From Oscillospiraceae bacterium (GTDB taxonomy: Bacteria > Bacillota > Clostridia > Oscillospirales > Acutalibacteraceae): a stretch of DNA of 64,000 bases. The DNA is taken from contig CADARP010000015.1 in the NCBI GenBank assembly GCA_902790325.1, forward strand, positions 28,841 to 92,840, in the 5' to 3' direction. Position 1 is the first letter of the stretch. Each line of letters starts with the position of its first letter. Positions 53,171 through 63,766 of this stretch are shown piece after piece. The notes below the pieces were generated by a model that ran no database searches, was not told the origin of the DNA, and saw only the letters and a list, made by a program, of their open reading frames with translations. The position numbers and the translations under genes were made by a program.

Positions 53171-54181
53171 TTACTGCGGCGGTTCGGTCTGCGTCTCTGT
53201 CTGCGTTTCCGTCTGCGTTTCCGTCTCCGCGGGGCGCGGCTGCATGTCGTACCGCAGACTGAAGCAGTGGCACCGCAGACCCGGAACGCCGCTCACGCGG
53301 AACAAGAGCGTGCGGAACGCGCTGCCCGACATCGTCCGGTCGCCGATGCGCAGCCTGGTCACATAGCCGATGTTGCTGCTGTACGCGCCGTCGTGTTCCT
53401 CGATCTCCAGCCATGTGGACGGATCGCCGGTCAGATGGATCTTCTGGTCGTTCGGCCTGCCCTCGTTGTAGGTATTGGCGATCGTAATGATGTCCTGCGC
53501 GGTCATCGTCACGGTGCGCACGCTGACCTTTTCCGGGCTGTACAGACCGCCTTCCAGCCCCGTGTAATTGCCGCCGCCCCACGCCGATTTGGCCGACGCG
53601 GTCCAGGACGGACAGCTTGCCGCGAACAGTCCCGTGGCCGTGGAGCCGTCGGCGTACGCCAGATACTGCCCCATCACATCGTCCACGCACGACCAGATCA
53701 GGTTGGTCGGCTGCTTGCTTGTGTAGGCAATACTGCCGGCGGAAACGGAAAAGCCGTGCCGCCTGACGAATGTGTAGGCCGCCACGATCTGCGCCTTGAC
53801 CGCTTCGCGTCGGCTTTGCGCCTGGTCGCCGATCTCCGCCATCGTCGTGTGCGCCAGATACTGCCGCAGCGGATAGGAAACGCCGCCGCGCGTCACGCTT
53901 GCGGGCAGATCCTCGTCGTATGCCATGTGTGTTTCGGGATAGTAGTACAACAGGATCTGCACATAGTTCCAGTTGTACCGCCCCGCCGAATCGCCGAAGG
54001 TCAGCGCGCCCATCTGCGACAGGCCGACGCCGTGTCCCCAGCCGTAGACGGTGAATGTGTAGGTGCCGATCAGCTCGTCGCCGCTCGCCTGCCGCGCCGT
54101 TCCGCCCTCGGCAAACACGGAGAAGCCGACCGCAATCAGCAGCAGAACCGCCGTCAGAATACGCGGCAGCCGGTTGCGCAT
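53171..54181 (-). CDS. SpoIID/LytB-like secreted protein with permuted motif order and a TETQ-repeat tail
   Basis: This 336-residue exported protein has an N-terminal signal or anchor segment (ILTAVLLLIAVGFSVFA, about 7-23). The motif GWGHGVGLSQMGALTFGD, which closes SpoIID-type domains in classical members, is here at about 46-63. The motif that normally opens the domain, LRQYLAHTTMAEIG...REAVKAQIVAAYTFVRRHG, is at about 105-145. The tail GSAFRTLLF...CFSLRY is at about 285-310. The C-terminus is a tandem repeat of TETQ. SpoIID is a lytic transglycosylase acting in spore engulfment; LytB-type proteins stimulate amidases. GGAGG lies 7 bases before the ATG. Probably a peptidoglycan-acting protein. 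Confidence 0.78.
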   Translation of the reverse strand: MRNRLPRILTAVLLLIAVGFSVFAEGGTARQASGDELIGTYTFTVYGWGHGVGLSQMGALTFGDSAGRYNWNYVQILLYYYPETHMAYDEDLPASVTRGGVSYPLRQYLAHTTMAEIGDQAQSRREAVKAQIVAAYTFVRRHGFSVSAGSIAYTSKQPTNLIWSCVDDVMGQYLAYADGSTATGLFAASCPSWTASAKSAWGGGNYTGLEGGLYSPEKVSVRTVTMTAQDIITIANTYNEGRPNDQKIHLTGDPSTWLEIEEHDGAYSSNIGYVTRLRIGDRTMSGSAFRTLLFRVSGVPGLRCHCFSLRYDMQPRPAETETQTETQTETQTEPPQ

Positions 54182-54215
54182 ACGCCGTCCTCCCCTTTCG
54201 TTTTCATGTTTTTTT

Positions 54216-54244
54216 ATGATAACATATTTCCCGTCGGAACGCAA
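54216..54244 (-). promoter_or_regulatory. Sigma-A promoter of the SpoIID-like gene
   Basis: Minus strand: -35 TTGCGT (54239-54244), 17-base spacer, -10 TATCAT (54216-54221). Confidence 0.6.
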
Positions 54245-54290
54245 GAAAAACATCCCGGACACACTTTTTGAAATTTTTTTCAAAAAAGAC

Positions 54291-54319
54291 TTGCATTTTC
54301 CGAGAACATCGTATATAAT
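54291..54319 (+). promoter_or_regulatory. Sigma-A promoter of tRNA-Val
   Basis: -35 TTGCAT (54291-54296), 17-base spacer, perfect -10 TATAAT (54314-54319), 27 bases before the mature tRNA. Confidence 0.85.
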
Positions 54320-54346
54320 AGTCCATGCACTTGCGAAGTGCGACGT

Positions 54347-54422
54347 GGACGTTTAGCTCAGCTGGGAGAGCATCCGCTTGACGTGCGGAAGGTCACAGGT
54401 TCGAGTCCTGTAACGTCCACCA
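54347..54422 (+). tRNA. tRNA-Val, anticodon GAC
   Basis: A full cloverleaf can be drawn. The acceptor stem is GGACGTT/AACGTCC, the D arm GCTC/GAGC, the anticodon stem TCCGC/GCGGA with loop TTGACGT (anticodon GAC, valine), and the T arm ACAGG/CCTGT with loop TTCGAGT. The discriminator A and CCA are encoded. It has its own promoter and terminator. Confidence 0.97.
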
Positions 54423-54429
54423 TTTTTTA

Positions 54430-54464
54430 TGCCCCGAAGCCTTGCGGCTCCGGGGCATTTTCTT
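54430..54464 (+). terminator. Terminator of the tRNA-Val gene
   Basis: Stem TGCCCCG-AAGCC/GGCT-CCGGGGCA followed by TTTTCTTT. On the other side it lies just beyond the stop of the convergent lipase gene. Confidence 0.8.
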
Positions 54465-54467
54465 TGG

Positions 54468-55556
54468 TCAAAGGCTGTTGATCATTTCCATCCAGTCGGC
54501 GTAGAGCGGGCGGATGTTTTTGGTTTTCCATAGGTCGCCCATCAGGGACATGTGGTCGCCGCGATGCGTTTCGGCCACGTTCCAGACGCCGGGACGAATG
54601 TTTGTCCGATCGAGTTTGACGGACGGCGCTCCGAACGGCGCTCCCGCGGAGATCGTGTTGACCAGGCCGTCGTTCTCGAGCCAGCTCGCATCGACGACAA
54701 AGCCCTTCGGTGTCACGCCCGTCAGCCTGCCCAGGTTTTCGGCGCTCTCCAGCTCCTGCCTTTCGGTCAGTTCGAGGTCCGGTACGTGCGTGCCGTCCTG
54801 CGCGGGCACCGTGGTGCTGCAGGGTATGGCAAAGTAATAGGTGCAGCTTTGCACGGAGATGGTTTCGTTGAGCGCAAGCGCGTTGTCGATGTACATGTCG
54901 TACGCCGCGCAGTCCGCCGTTTCCAGCTCCTTGTCCGGGTCGCCGAATCCGTATGCCGTCGTGCCGTTGGTCGGCGCCGCGAGCGTCGTGACGCTGTAGA
55001 CCCAGTCCGCCTTGCCGCCGGTGAACAGCGCGGACAGCTCCGCCGCATCCGTTGCGCCGCGTTCTTCGGCGCTGCCGTTGGCCATCAGTTCCGCCAGGAG
55101 CCGGACCGTCACGCCGCCGAAGGAGTGCCCGAGGAGGTTGATCTTGTCCTGCGCGCTCCATGCGTCGATCAGGCGATCTTCGGCAAAATCCTTGCCGTAA
55201 CGGTCATGGCCGAACTTTTCGCTGTGCGCCTTGCCGTAATCCACGCGCGTGCCGGAAAGCTGCGCATACAGCTCGCACGCTCTGTCCCATGCGCTGCCCT
55301 CGGGATCGACGGACGCGCTGCGGCAGGTGAAGCCGAGGCTGTTGAGGTTTTTGATCATGTCGCCGCCGAACATGCCCCAGTACGGCAGAAAGCGGTTCTG
55401 CAGATCGTAGCTTCCCCAGCCGTGCAGCCCGTGCACATACACATACGGGTAGTCGGTCTTCCATGCGGACGGGTCCGGATGAATGTCGGAAATGTTCAGC
55501 GACGGGAACAAAAACATCAGCACGGTCATGAGATACACCGTCATATTACGCAGCAT
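54468..55556 (-). CDS. Secreted lipase, family I.5-like alpha/beta hydrolase
   Basis: This 362-residue hydrolase has an N-terminal signal peptide (MLRNMTVYLMTVLMFLFPSL). Features match the large lipases of Geobacillus and Staphylococcus: oxyanion region YPYVYVHGLHGWG (about 37-49), YWGMFGGDMIKNLNSLGF, SAWDRACELYAQLSG, VDYGKAHSEKFGHDRYGKDF and the nucleophile elbow GHSFGG (Ser at about 146). NDGLVNTIS and HRGDHMSLMG supply the probable Asp and His. The zinc-site residues seem partly kept. It would split triacylglycerols or related esters outside the cell. Last gene of the rhamnosidase operon, 30 bases after corA. Confidence 0.85.
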   Translation of the reverse strand: MLRNMTVYLMTVLMFLFPSLNISDIHPDPSAWKTDYPYVYVHGLHGWGSYDLQNRFLPYWGMFGGDMIKNLNSLGFTCRSASVDPEGSAWDRACELYAQLSGTRVDYGKAHSEKFGHDRYGKDFAEDRLIDAWSAQDKINLLGHSFGGVTVRLLAELMANGSAEERGATDAAELSALFTGGKADWVYSVTTLAAPTNGTTAYGFGDPDKELETADCAAYDMYIDNALALNETISVQSCTYYFAIPCSTTVPAQDGTHVPDLELTERQELESAENLGRLTGVTPKGFVVDASWLENDGLVNTISAGAPFGAPSVKLDRTNIRPGVWNVAETHRGDHMSLMGDLWKTKNIRPLYADWMEMINSL

Positions 55557-55586
55557 AAAACAGTATCCTTTCGATTCGGGCGCGGA

Positions 55587-56513
55587 TCAGAACCACTTGC
55601 GTTTCTTTCCGATAAACGTCAGCGCCGCAACCACGGCGACCGACAGCGCGATCACGTACACATAGCCGTATTTCCACGCAAACTCCGGCATATACTGAAA
55701 GTTCATGCCGTACCAGCCGACGATGATCGTCAGCGGGAAGAAGATCGTGGTGATGACCGTGAAAAACTTCATGGAGTGATTCAGCTCCAGATCGAGCGCC
55801 GACGTGTACGCGTCCTGCAGATGCTCCGCCGTGCGGCTGAGCGAATCCGCGTCCTCGCGCAGACGCGTGATCTTGGCGCAGACGTTCGTGATGGCGATGA
55901 GGTTGTCCTCGTCAAAGATCTCGTTTTCGTTTTCCTCCACCGCCTCGGTGATGTCCAGAAGCTGGTCGTAATAGTTGTGCGAGTGCAGCAGCGTCTTTTT
56001 GATCTGCAGCAGCTCGATATTGAACGATTTGTCCGTTTCGTTGGCGAAAACCTGCTCCTCCAACTGCGCCAGACGGTAGCCCGTTTTTTCGATGAACGCG
56101 GTGTCGTTCTGCACCAGCGCGTCGAGGAACGTGCCGATCAGACGCTCGATCGACTGCTTGCCGACGCAGCACCGCTGCACGGCCGCGCGAAACTTTTCAA
56201 ACGTGGAACCGTCGCGGTCCTCGACGTCGACCACAAGCATCAGATTGCGCCGCAGATACAGCGCCACGCAGTCGTCCGTGCCGTCGGTCGACGCGACGCG
56301 CAGCTCGGTGAACGTGTAGTCCTCGTAGACCTCTACGCCGGAGCGGAACAGCGCGTTCGCCGTACGGCACGATTCCACCGTCGCCGGCGCAAAGCGCAGT
56401 TTATCCTGCAGCGCCTGCAGCGTTTCGCAGTCCACATAGCCGGCGGTCAGCACATCCTCCCGCAGCTTGTCCGCGGGTATTTCCCGCACAGCGTCGCCGA
56501 TCTGATAAAACAT
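55587..56513 (-). CDS. corA: CorA-family magnesium (divalent metal) transporter
   Basis: This 308-residue protein has a long cytoplasmic N-terminal domain (1-245, acidic and helical) and two C-terminal transmembrane helices (FFTVITTIFFPLTIIVGW and VYVIALSVAVVAALTFI). The pore signature YGMNF is at about 270-274, ending the first helix, as in CorA pentamers. GGGGAGG precedes the ATG at 56513; the frame continues upstream through the neighbouring SPFH gene, which is chance. Other family members transport Co or Zn. Confidence 0.93.
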   Translation of the reverse strand: MFYQIGDAVREIPADKLREDVLTAGYVDCETLQALQDKLRFAPATVESCRTANALFRSGVEVYEDYTFTELRVASTDGTDDCVALYLRRNLMLVVDVEDRDGSTFEKFRAAVQRCCVGKQSIERLIGTFLDALVQNDTAFIEKTGYRLAQLEEQVFANETDKSFNIELLQIKKTLLHSHNYYDQLLDITEAVEENENEIFDEDNLIAITNVCAKITRLREDADSLSRTAEHLQDAYTSALDLELNHSMKFFTVITTIFFPLTIIVGWYGMNFQYMPEFAWKYGYVYVIALSVAVVAALTFIGKKRKWF

Positions 56514-56527
56514 TGCCGTTCCTCCCC

Positions 56528-57547
56528 TTACCGCGGTCTGCCGCAGTTTTCGCAGAAATTGCCCGTGTTGGCCGCGCCGCATACGCAGCCCCACAGTTTC
56601 GGGCGCGTCTGCGCGGCCAGAAGCGCCGCGCCGAGCATGCTCCCCGCCGGATTCTGCGCCGCGGCCGTCATCGCGTCCGCCTGCGCCCCGACGAGCGTCG
56701 CCGCCGCCATGGCGGGATCGGTCAGCACTTTGGCGCGCTGGATCATGCGGAACGTGTCCATATCCGCCGCGCCGACCGTCAGCGACGAGATCGCCGCGGA
56801 ATACGGCTCGATCCCGCGCGTCGGCGCCCATTTGCCGCGCAGCACGCTTTGGATGCGCGCGCAGAGCGTTTCGGTATACTGCGGCAGTTCGCTCGGCCGC
56901 ACGCTTTCGACCGTCTCGCACAGCGCCGTCAGGATCGCCGTCGATACCTCGGCGTCGAGCTGGGACTGCAGCTCCCGGCGCGTGTACGCCCGGTGCACGT
57001 TGCCGCTGACGTGCTTGTAAAACGTCACGGGATCGCAGACGCGGTAGGAATACACGCCCTCGACCGAGACGCAGGCGTCCAGATCCAGCCCCGTGTTCTC
57101 GTCCCGCAGCCGCAGCGGCACGTTCACGAGACAAAACGGGTTGTCCGGACACTCTTTGGTATTGATGAAATAGACGCGCTGGACGATCGGCACGTCGCCG
57201 CCGTACGCGATGCGGCTGCCGACGTCCCGGAGCGCGGACGAAACGCCGCCGCCGAAAACGCCGCGCGCTTTCTCGCCCGTGAACTTGTGCTCGCCGCTCG
57301 TTTCATAGCAGGCGATCACCTTGCCCATCTCCGTCACGACCGCCGCCGCGCCGTCCGGCACGAGGATCACCGATCCGGCGGAGATCACGTCGTCGCTGCC
57401 TTCCGTATTGGACGAGCGGTCCGACGTCATTTTTCTCCCGCGCTGCACAAGCGTGTCCGCACGCAGCGCGTCGCAGGAGAACGCCTCAAGCCATTGATCC
57501 GCCAGCGTGCCGCGGACAGCCGCGGACGCCGCTTTGAAAATACCCAT
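56528..57547 (-). CDS. SPFH-domain protein with a C-terminal zinc ribbon
   Basis: This 339-residue protein resembles the YdjI-type SPFH proteins, sometimes called virion-core-like. ILVPDGAAAVVTEMGKVIACYETSGEHKF and the SPFH core (DVPIVQRVYFINTKE...LRLRDENTGLDLDACVSVEGVYSYRVCDPVTFYKHVSG, about 55-180) are seen. A helical segment and a final zinc-ribbon-like CVCGAANTGNFCENCGRPR (about 320-338) follow. The ATG overlaps the rhamnosidase stop as TAATG, so translation is coupled. Such proteins are thought to organise membrane or phage-shock-type complexes; no partner is nearby. Function unknown. Confidence 0.8.
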   Translation of the reverse strand: MGIFKAASAAVRGTLADQWLEAFSCDALRADTLVQRGRKMTSDRSSNTEGSDDVISAGSVILVPDGAAAVVTEMGKVIACYETSGEHKFTGEKARGVFGGGVSSALRDVGSRIAYGGDVPIVQRVYFINTKECPDNPFCLVNVPLRLRDENTGLDLDACVSVEGVYSYRVCDPVTFYKHVSGNVHRAYTRRELQSQLDAEVSTAILTALCETVESVRPSELPQYTETLCARIQSVLRGKWAPTRGIEPYSAAISSLTVGAADMDTFRMIQRAKVLTDPAMAAATLVGAQADAMTAAAQNPAGSMLGAALLAAQTRPKLWGCVCGAANTGNFCENCGRPR

Positions 57548-59901
57548 TATTTCTCCTCGATCGTATACTCGCCGCTGTGCAGCGGGATCGTCGTCGCGTT
57601 ATGCACACGGCCGTGCGGCTTCTGCGGCTGCTTGAATACATAACCGGCCGGCAGGATGATGTCGCCGACAAGCGTCTCGGGGCACTCGACGTTCAGAAGG
57701 ATCTGCGTGCCTTCGCGCCGCCAGCGCACGTCGACCTTGCCCGCGGGCGCGTAATAGAACGCGTCGGCAAACGACAGCACGCGCAAAAAATCGGGCGCGA
57801 CGTCGATGCGGTCGGCGGACGTATCGGAAGGATTGACACGGATACCGGCGACGCGCTGGATGAACCAGCTCACGATGTCGCCGAAGAAGTGATGGTTCAG
57901 GGAAGCGGGAGAATCCAGATCCTCCGGCTGCGTGAATTCCTCCGGCAGCGCGGTATAGCCCTGCTCGACGAAGAAGCCGTAGGACGGATAGTCGCGGCGC
58001 GTGATCATGTGGTACGCGAGATCGCCGCGGCCGCAGTCCGAGAGCGCGTGGAATATCGCGCGCAGACCGATCATGCCGCAGTCGATATGGCCGTCCGCCT
58101 CCTCGACGAGCTGCACCAGCACGCGGGACGCCTCGGCTTTTTCCGCGTCGTCAAACACGCCGTAGTACAGGCAGATCGCCTGCGCCGTCTGGCAGCGCGA
58201 ACGCACGGTCATGGTGGCAAAGTCGATCAGGTTTTTGCGGATGGCGGCGCGGAAGGACGCGTACAGCGTCTCGGCGAAATCCGCCTGCGCGGGCAAGTCC
58301 AGCGCACGGAACAGCGCGGCGGATTTGCGCGCGATGTACATGCACATCACGCTGTCCGTCAGATACAGCGGCGCGACCGGATCGCCTGCGCCGCGCATCG
58401 GCTGCAGCCAGTCGCCCAGACCGATCGCAATGAGGCCGTCGGGACGCCGGCGCTGCGAAATGTAGGAAAGATAGCGCAGCATGCTCTCGGCGCTCTCGCG
58501 CGCGGGTTCCAGATCGCCGCGCATACGGTAAATCTGCCAGCACAGCTCCGTGAGCACATTGTCCCACGCGGGTCCGTTGCCCCACGCAAAGCCCCAGCCG
58601 CCCGTCGGCACGATGCCCGGCAGTTCACCGTTCGGCGCCTGCGCGCGGCAGATGCTGCGCAGCCATTCGCGGTAGCTCTTTTCGGGCGTGAGCGTGAGCA
58701 TCACGTGCTCGGCGGAGGTCGCCGCGTCGCCCGTCCAGCCGTTCTTTTCGCGGTGCGGGCAGTCTGTCGGGAAATAGTAGAAGTTCGCCAGATCCGACCG
58801 CCGCGCCATTTCGCCGAGGCGGTTCATCGTCTCGTCCGAGCAGCGGAAACCGCCGCGCTCGCGCAGGTCGGAATTGGCGACGAGCATGGTCAGCGTTTCG
58901 GGCACGGCCTGCTCCGGCGTCAGCCCGTAAACCAGCGCGTAGCGGAAACCGTGGTAGGTGAAGGGCGCCTCGAACACTTCTTCGCCCTCGCCCTTGAGAA
59001 AATACATTTCCGTCTGGGCATAGCCCTTCGGATAGAAGTGGATGTTCTGACAGGACGGCTCGTCCTTGCTGTTGACGAATTCGCACATCTGGATGTAGAC
59101 GCGCTGTCCCGCTTCGCCGCGGATGCGCAGACGCAGAATGCCCGCCGCGTTCACGCCGAAATCGTACAGCATGCCGGGCGTGGACTGCAGATCGTCGAAT
59201 TTGTACTCGGTGTCGAGCTTCATACAGTCGCGCGGATTAAAGATTTCGCACAGCAGCGCGCGGCGGATGGAAACGGGCGCGATCTCGTCCGTCACGACGA
59301 TCGGGTCCGCCTCGCACAGCCGGAATTCTCCGCGCGGCATTTCGGTGCGGTACACGTTTTGCCAGCCGCTGTCGTCAAAGTCGGGCGTGCACCAGCCCGG
59401 CGCCTCGCGCCGCGCGTCGTAAAACACGCCGCTGCGCAGATCGTCGAACAGGATCGCGGACGGCGCGGTGCGGAAGCTCTCGTCGGCGTCGAGCGTGAAC
59501 GTCCCGCCGTTTTTGAGCGTCGCGGTCAGCCGCAGCGCAAAGCGCGGCACGCCGCGGAAGCGCGCGGTGTCGAAATCCCAGACGGCGCCGCCCGGGCAGT
59601 TCTGCATGCCGTTGCCGAGGATCAGACCGATGGCGTTTTTGCCGCTCGTCAGAAGCTGCGTGACGTCATAGCGGTCAAAGTACACGATGTCGTCCGGATT
59701 GGAGATGTACGGCGCGAGCAGTCCCTTGGTGATGCGTTTGCCGTTGAGGAACAAATCATAAAAGCCCAGGCCGCTCACCAGCACCTCGGCCTTGGTCACG
59801 TCGCCGACCGAGAACGTGCGGCGGATATACGGCGCGGGCACGTGTTTTTCATATGTATTGTAGTCTTTTGTCGCTGCGAAAAAGCTGTTCGGAAACTCCA
59901 T
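57547..59901 (-). CDS. Alpha-L-rhamnosidase (GH78)
   Basis: This 784-residue enzyme has the multi-domain plan of GH78. N-terminal beta domains (YIRRTFSVGDVTKAEVLVSGLGFYDLFLNGKRI, about 26-58) are followed by an (alpha/alpha)6 catalytic barrel and a C-terminal beta domain. The catalytic loop TDCPHREKNGWTGDA (Asp and Glu at about 385-398) and LNHHFFGDIVSWFIQRVAGI (about 670-690) are intact. No signal peptide, so it would hydrolyse imported rhamnosides in the cytoplasm. AAAGGAT precedes the ATG at 59901; the much longer open frame upstream has no start signal. First gene of a four-gene operon. Confidence 0.93.
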   Translation of the reverse strand: MEFPNSFFAATKDYNTYEKHVPAPYIRRTFSVGDVTKAEVLVSGLGFYDLFLNGKRITKGLLAPYISNPDDIVYFDRYDVTQLLTSGKNAIGLILGNGMQNCPGGAVWDFDTARFRGVPRFALRLTATLKNGGTFTLDADESFRTAPSAILFDDLRSGVFYDARREAPGWCTPDFDDSGWQNVYRTEMPRGEFRLCEADPIVVTDEIAPVSIRRALLCEIFNPRDCMKLDTEYKFDDLQSTPGMLYDFGVNAAGILRLRIRGEAGQRVYIQMCEFVNSKDEPSCQNIHFYPKGYAQTEMYFLKGEGEEVFEAPFTYHGFRYALVYGLTPEQAVPETLTMLVANSDLRERGGFRCSDETMNRLGEMARRSDLANFYYFPTDCPHREKNGWTGDAATSAEHVMLTLTPEKSYREWLRSICRAQAPNGELPGIVPTGGWGFAWGNGPAWDNVLTELCWQIYRMRGDLEPARESAESMLRYLSYISQRRRPDGLIAIGLGDWLQPMRGAGDPVAPLYLTDSVMCMYIARKSAALFRALDLPAQADFAETLYASFRAAIRKNLIDFATMTVRSRCQTAQAICLYYGVFDDAEKAEASRVLVQLVEEADGHIDCGMIGLRAIFHALSDCGRGDLAYHMITRRDYPSYGFFVEQGYTALPEEFTQPEDLDSPASLNHHFFGDIVSWFIQRVAGIRVNPSDTSADRIDVAPDFLRVLSFADAFYYAPAGKVDVRWRREGTQILLNVECPETLVGDIILPAGYVFKQPQKPHGRVHNATTIPLHSGEYTIEEK

Positions 59902-59931
59902 GAAATCATCCTTTCGGTTTAGGGTAATATT

Positions 59932-59960
59932 AGTATAAACGGTTTGGAAAGGAAAATCAA
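59932..59960 (-). promoter_or_regulatory. Sigma-A promoter of the rhamnosidase operon
   Basis: Minus strand: -35 TTGATT (59955-59960), 17-base spacer, -10 TATACT (59932-59937). Divergent from the MIF-like gene promoter. Confidence 0.7.
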
Positions 59961-60003
59961 CACGAATTTTGTCCCTGCCGCGCATCGCGCGCAAACGAAT
60001 GTC

Positions 60004-60032
60004 TTGCGAAACGCCGTGCGCTGTGGTACAAT
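60004..60032 (+). promoter_or_regulatory. Sigma-A promoter of the MIF-like gene
   Basis: -35 TTGCGA (60004-60009), 17-base spacer, -10 TACAAT (60027-60032). Confidence 0.7.
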
Positions 60033-60064
60033 AAAACCAAATCAAATTCACAGGAGGTCGTTTT

Positions 60065-60409
60065 ATGCCCTGTATCCAAACCACCACGTCCGTGTCGGTC
60101 TCCGACGCGCAGAAGTCCCTGCTGCAGTCCCGCTTCGGCAAAGCGATCGAGATCTTCCCCGGCAAAACGGAACGCTGGCTGATGCTCACGCTGGCGGACA
60201 ACACCCCCGTCTGCATGGCGGGCGACGGCGAAACGCCCGCGGCGTTTGTCGAGGTCAGCCTGGTCGGCAAGTCCGACCGTGCGCACTTTGAGCGCATGAC
60301 GGCCGAGATCTGCGACATCCTTGCCGACGTGCTGTCCATCCGTCCCGATCGCGTCTACGTCAAGTACGAAGAGGTCGCCCACTGGGGCTGGAACGGCGGA
60401 AACTTTTAA
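60065..60409 (+). CDS. MIF-like tautomerase (macrophage migration inhibitory factor family)
   Basis: This 114-residue protein has the length and landmarks of MIF/phenylpyruvate tautomerase. Pro2 becomes the catalytic N-terminal base after Met removal (MPCIQTTTSVSVS). A Lys at about residue 34 is in the usual active-site place, and FVEVSLVG and the C-terminal block RVYVKYEEVAHWGWNGGNF match the family. It would form a cytoplasmic trimer that tautomerises keto-enol acids; some bacterial and parasite MIFs act on host immunity, which is not implied here without export. AGGAGG precedes the ATG. It has its own promoter and is divergent from the rhamnosidase operon. Confidence 0.9.
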   Translation: MPCIQTTTSVSVSDAQKSLLQSRFGKAIEIFPGKTERWLMLTLADNTPVCMAGDGETPAAFVEVSLVGKSDRAHFERMTAEICDILADVLSIRPDRVYVKYEEVAHWGWNGGNF

Positions 60410-60458
60410 CCGATGACCCGCGCCCCGCATATACTGGAAACGTATGCGGGGTGATGAG

Positions 60459-63606
<3,148 letters not shown>

Positions 63607-63683
63607 GCGATCCCCTCCGGTTAATTGTATGCGGCAAACGCGATTATCATGAAGCGGTATGGCAGCCAAAAGCATAATGATAA

Positions 63684-63727
63684 AAAAGCTCAGCCGGGCA
63701 AGTGATACGGAATCATTTGTCCGGCTG
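63684..63727 (-). terminator. Intrinsic terminator for minus-strand transcription entering from the right
   Basis: A 16-bp near-perfect hairpin (CAGCCGGGCAAGTGAT / ATCATTTGTCCGGCTG, two G-U pairs) is followed on the minus strand by AGCTTTTTT (63684-63690). No gene that it would end is visible before the window edge. Confidence 0.65.
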
Positions 63728-63766
63728 ATAAATCGTTATGTTGAAAAAAGCTTCGAATGGAAAAAG

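Noticed and set aside
54552..57020. An 822-codon plus-strand open frame across several genes
   Set aside because: It runs antisense over the lipase, CorA and SPFH genes and shows no domain or ribosome site.
57577..59922. A 781-codon plus-strand open frame
   Set aside because: Antisense to the GH78 rhamnosidase, which has intact catalytic motifs.
60429..60436. CATATACT before yunB as a sigma-E -10 element
   Set aside because: It resembles the -10 consensus but no matching -35 is found at 13-15 bases upstream, so I do not call it.
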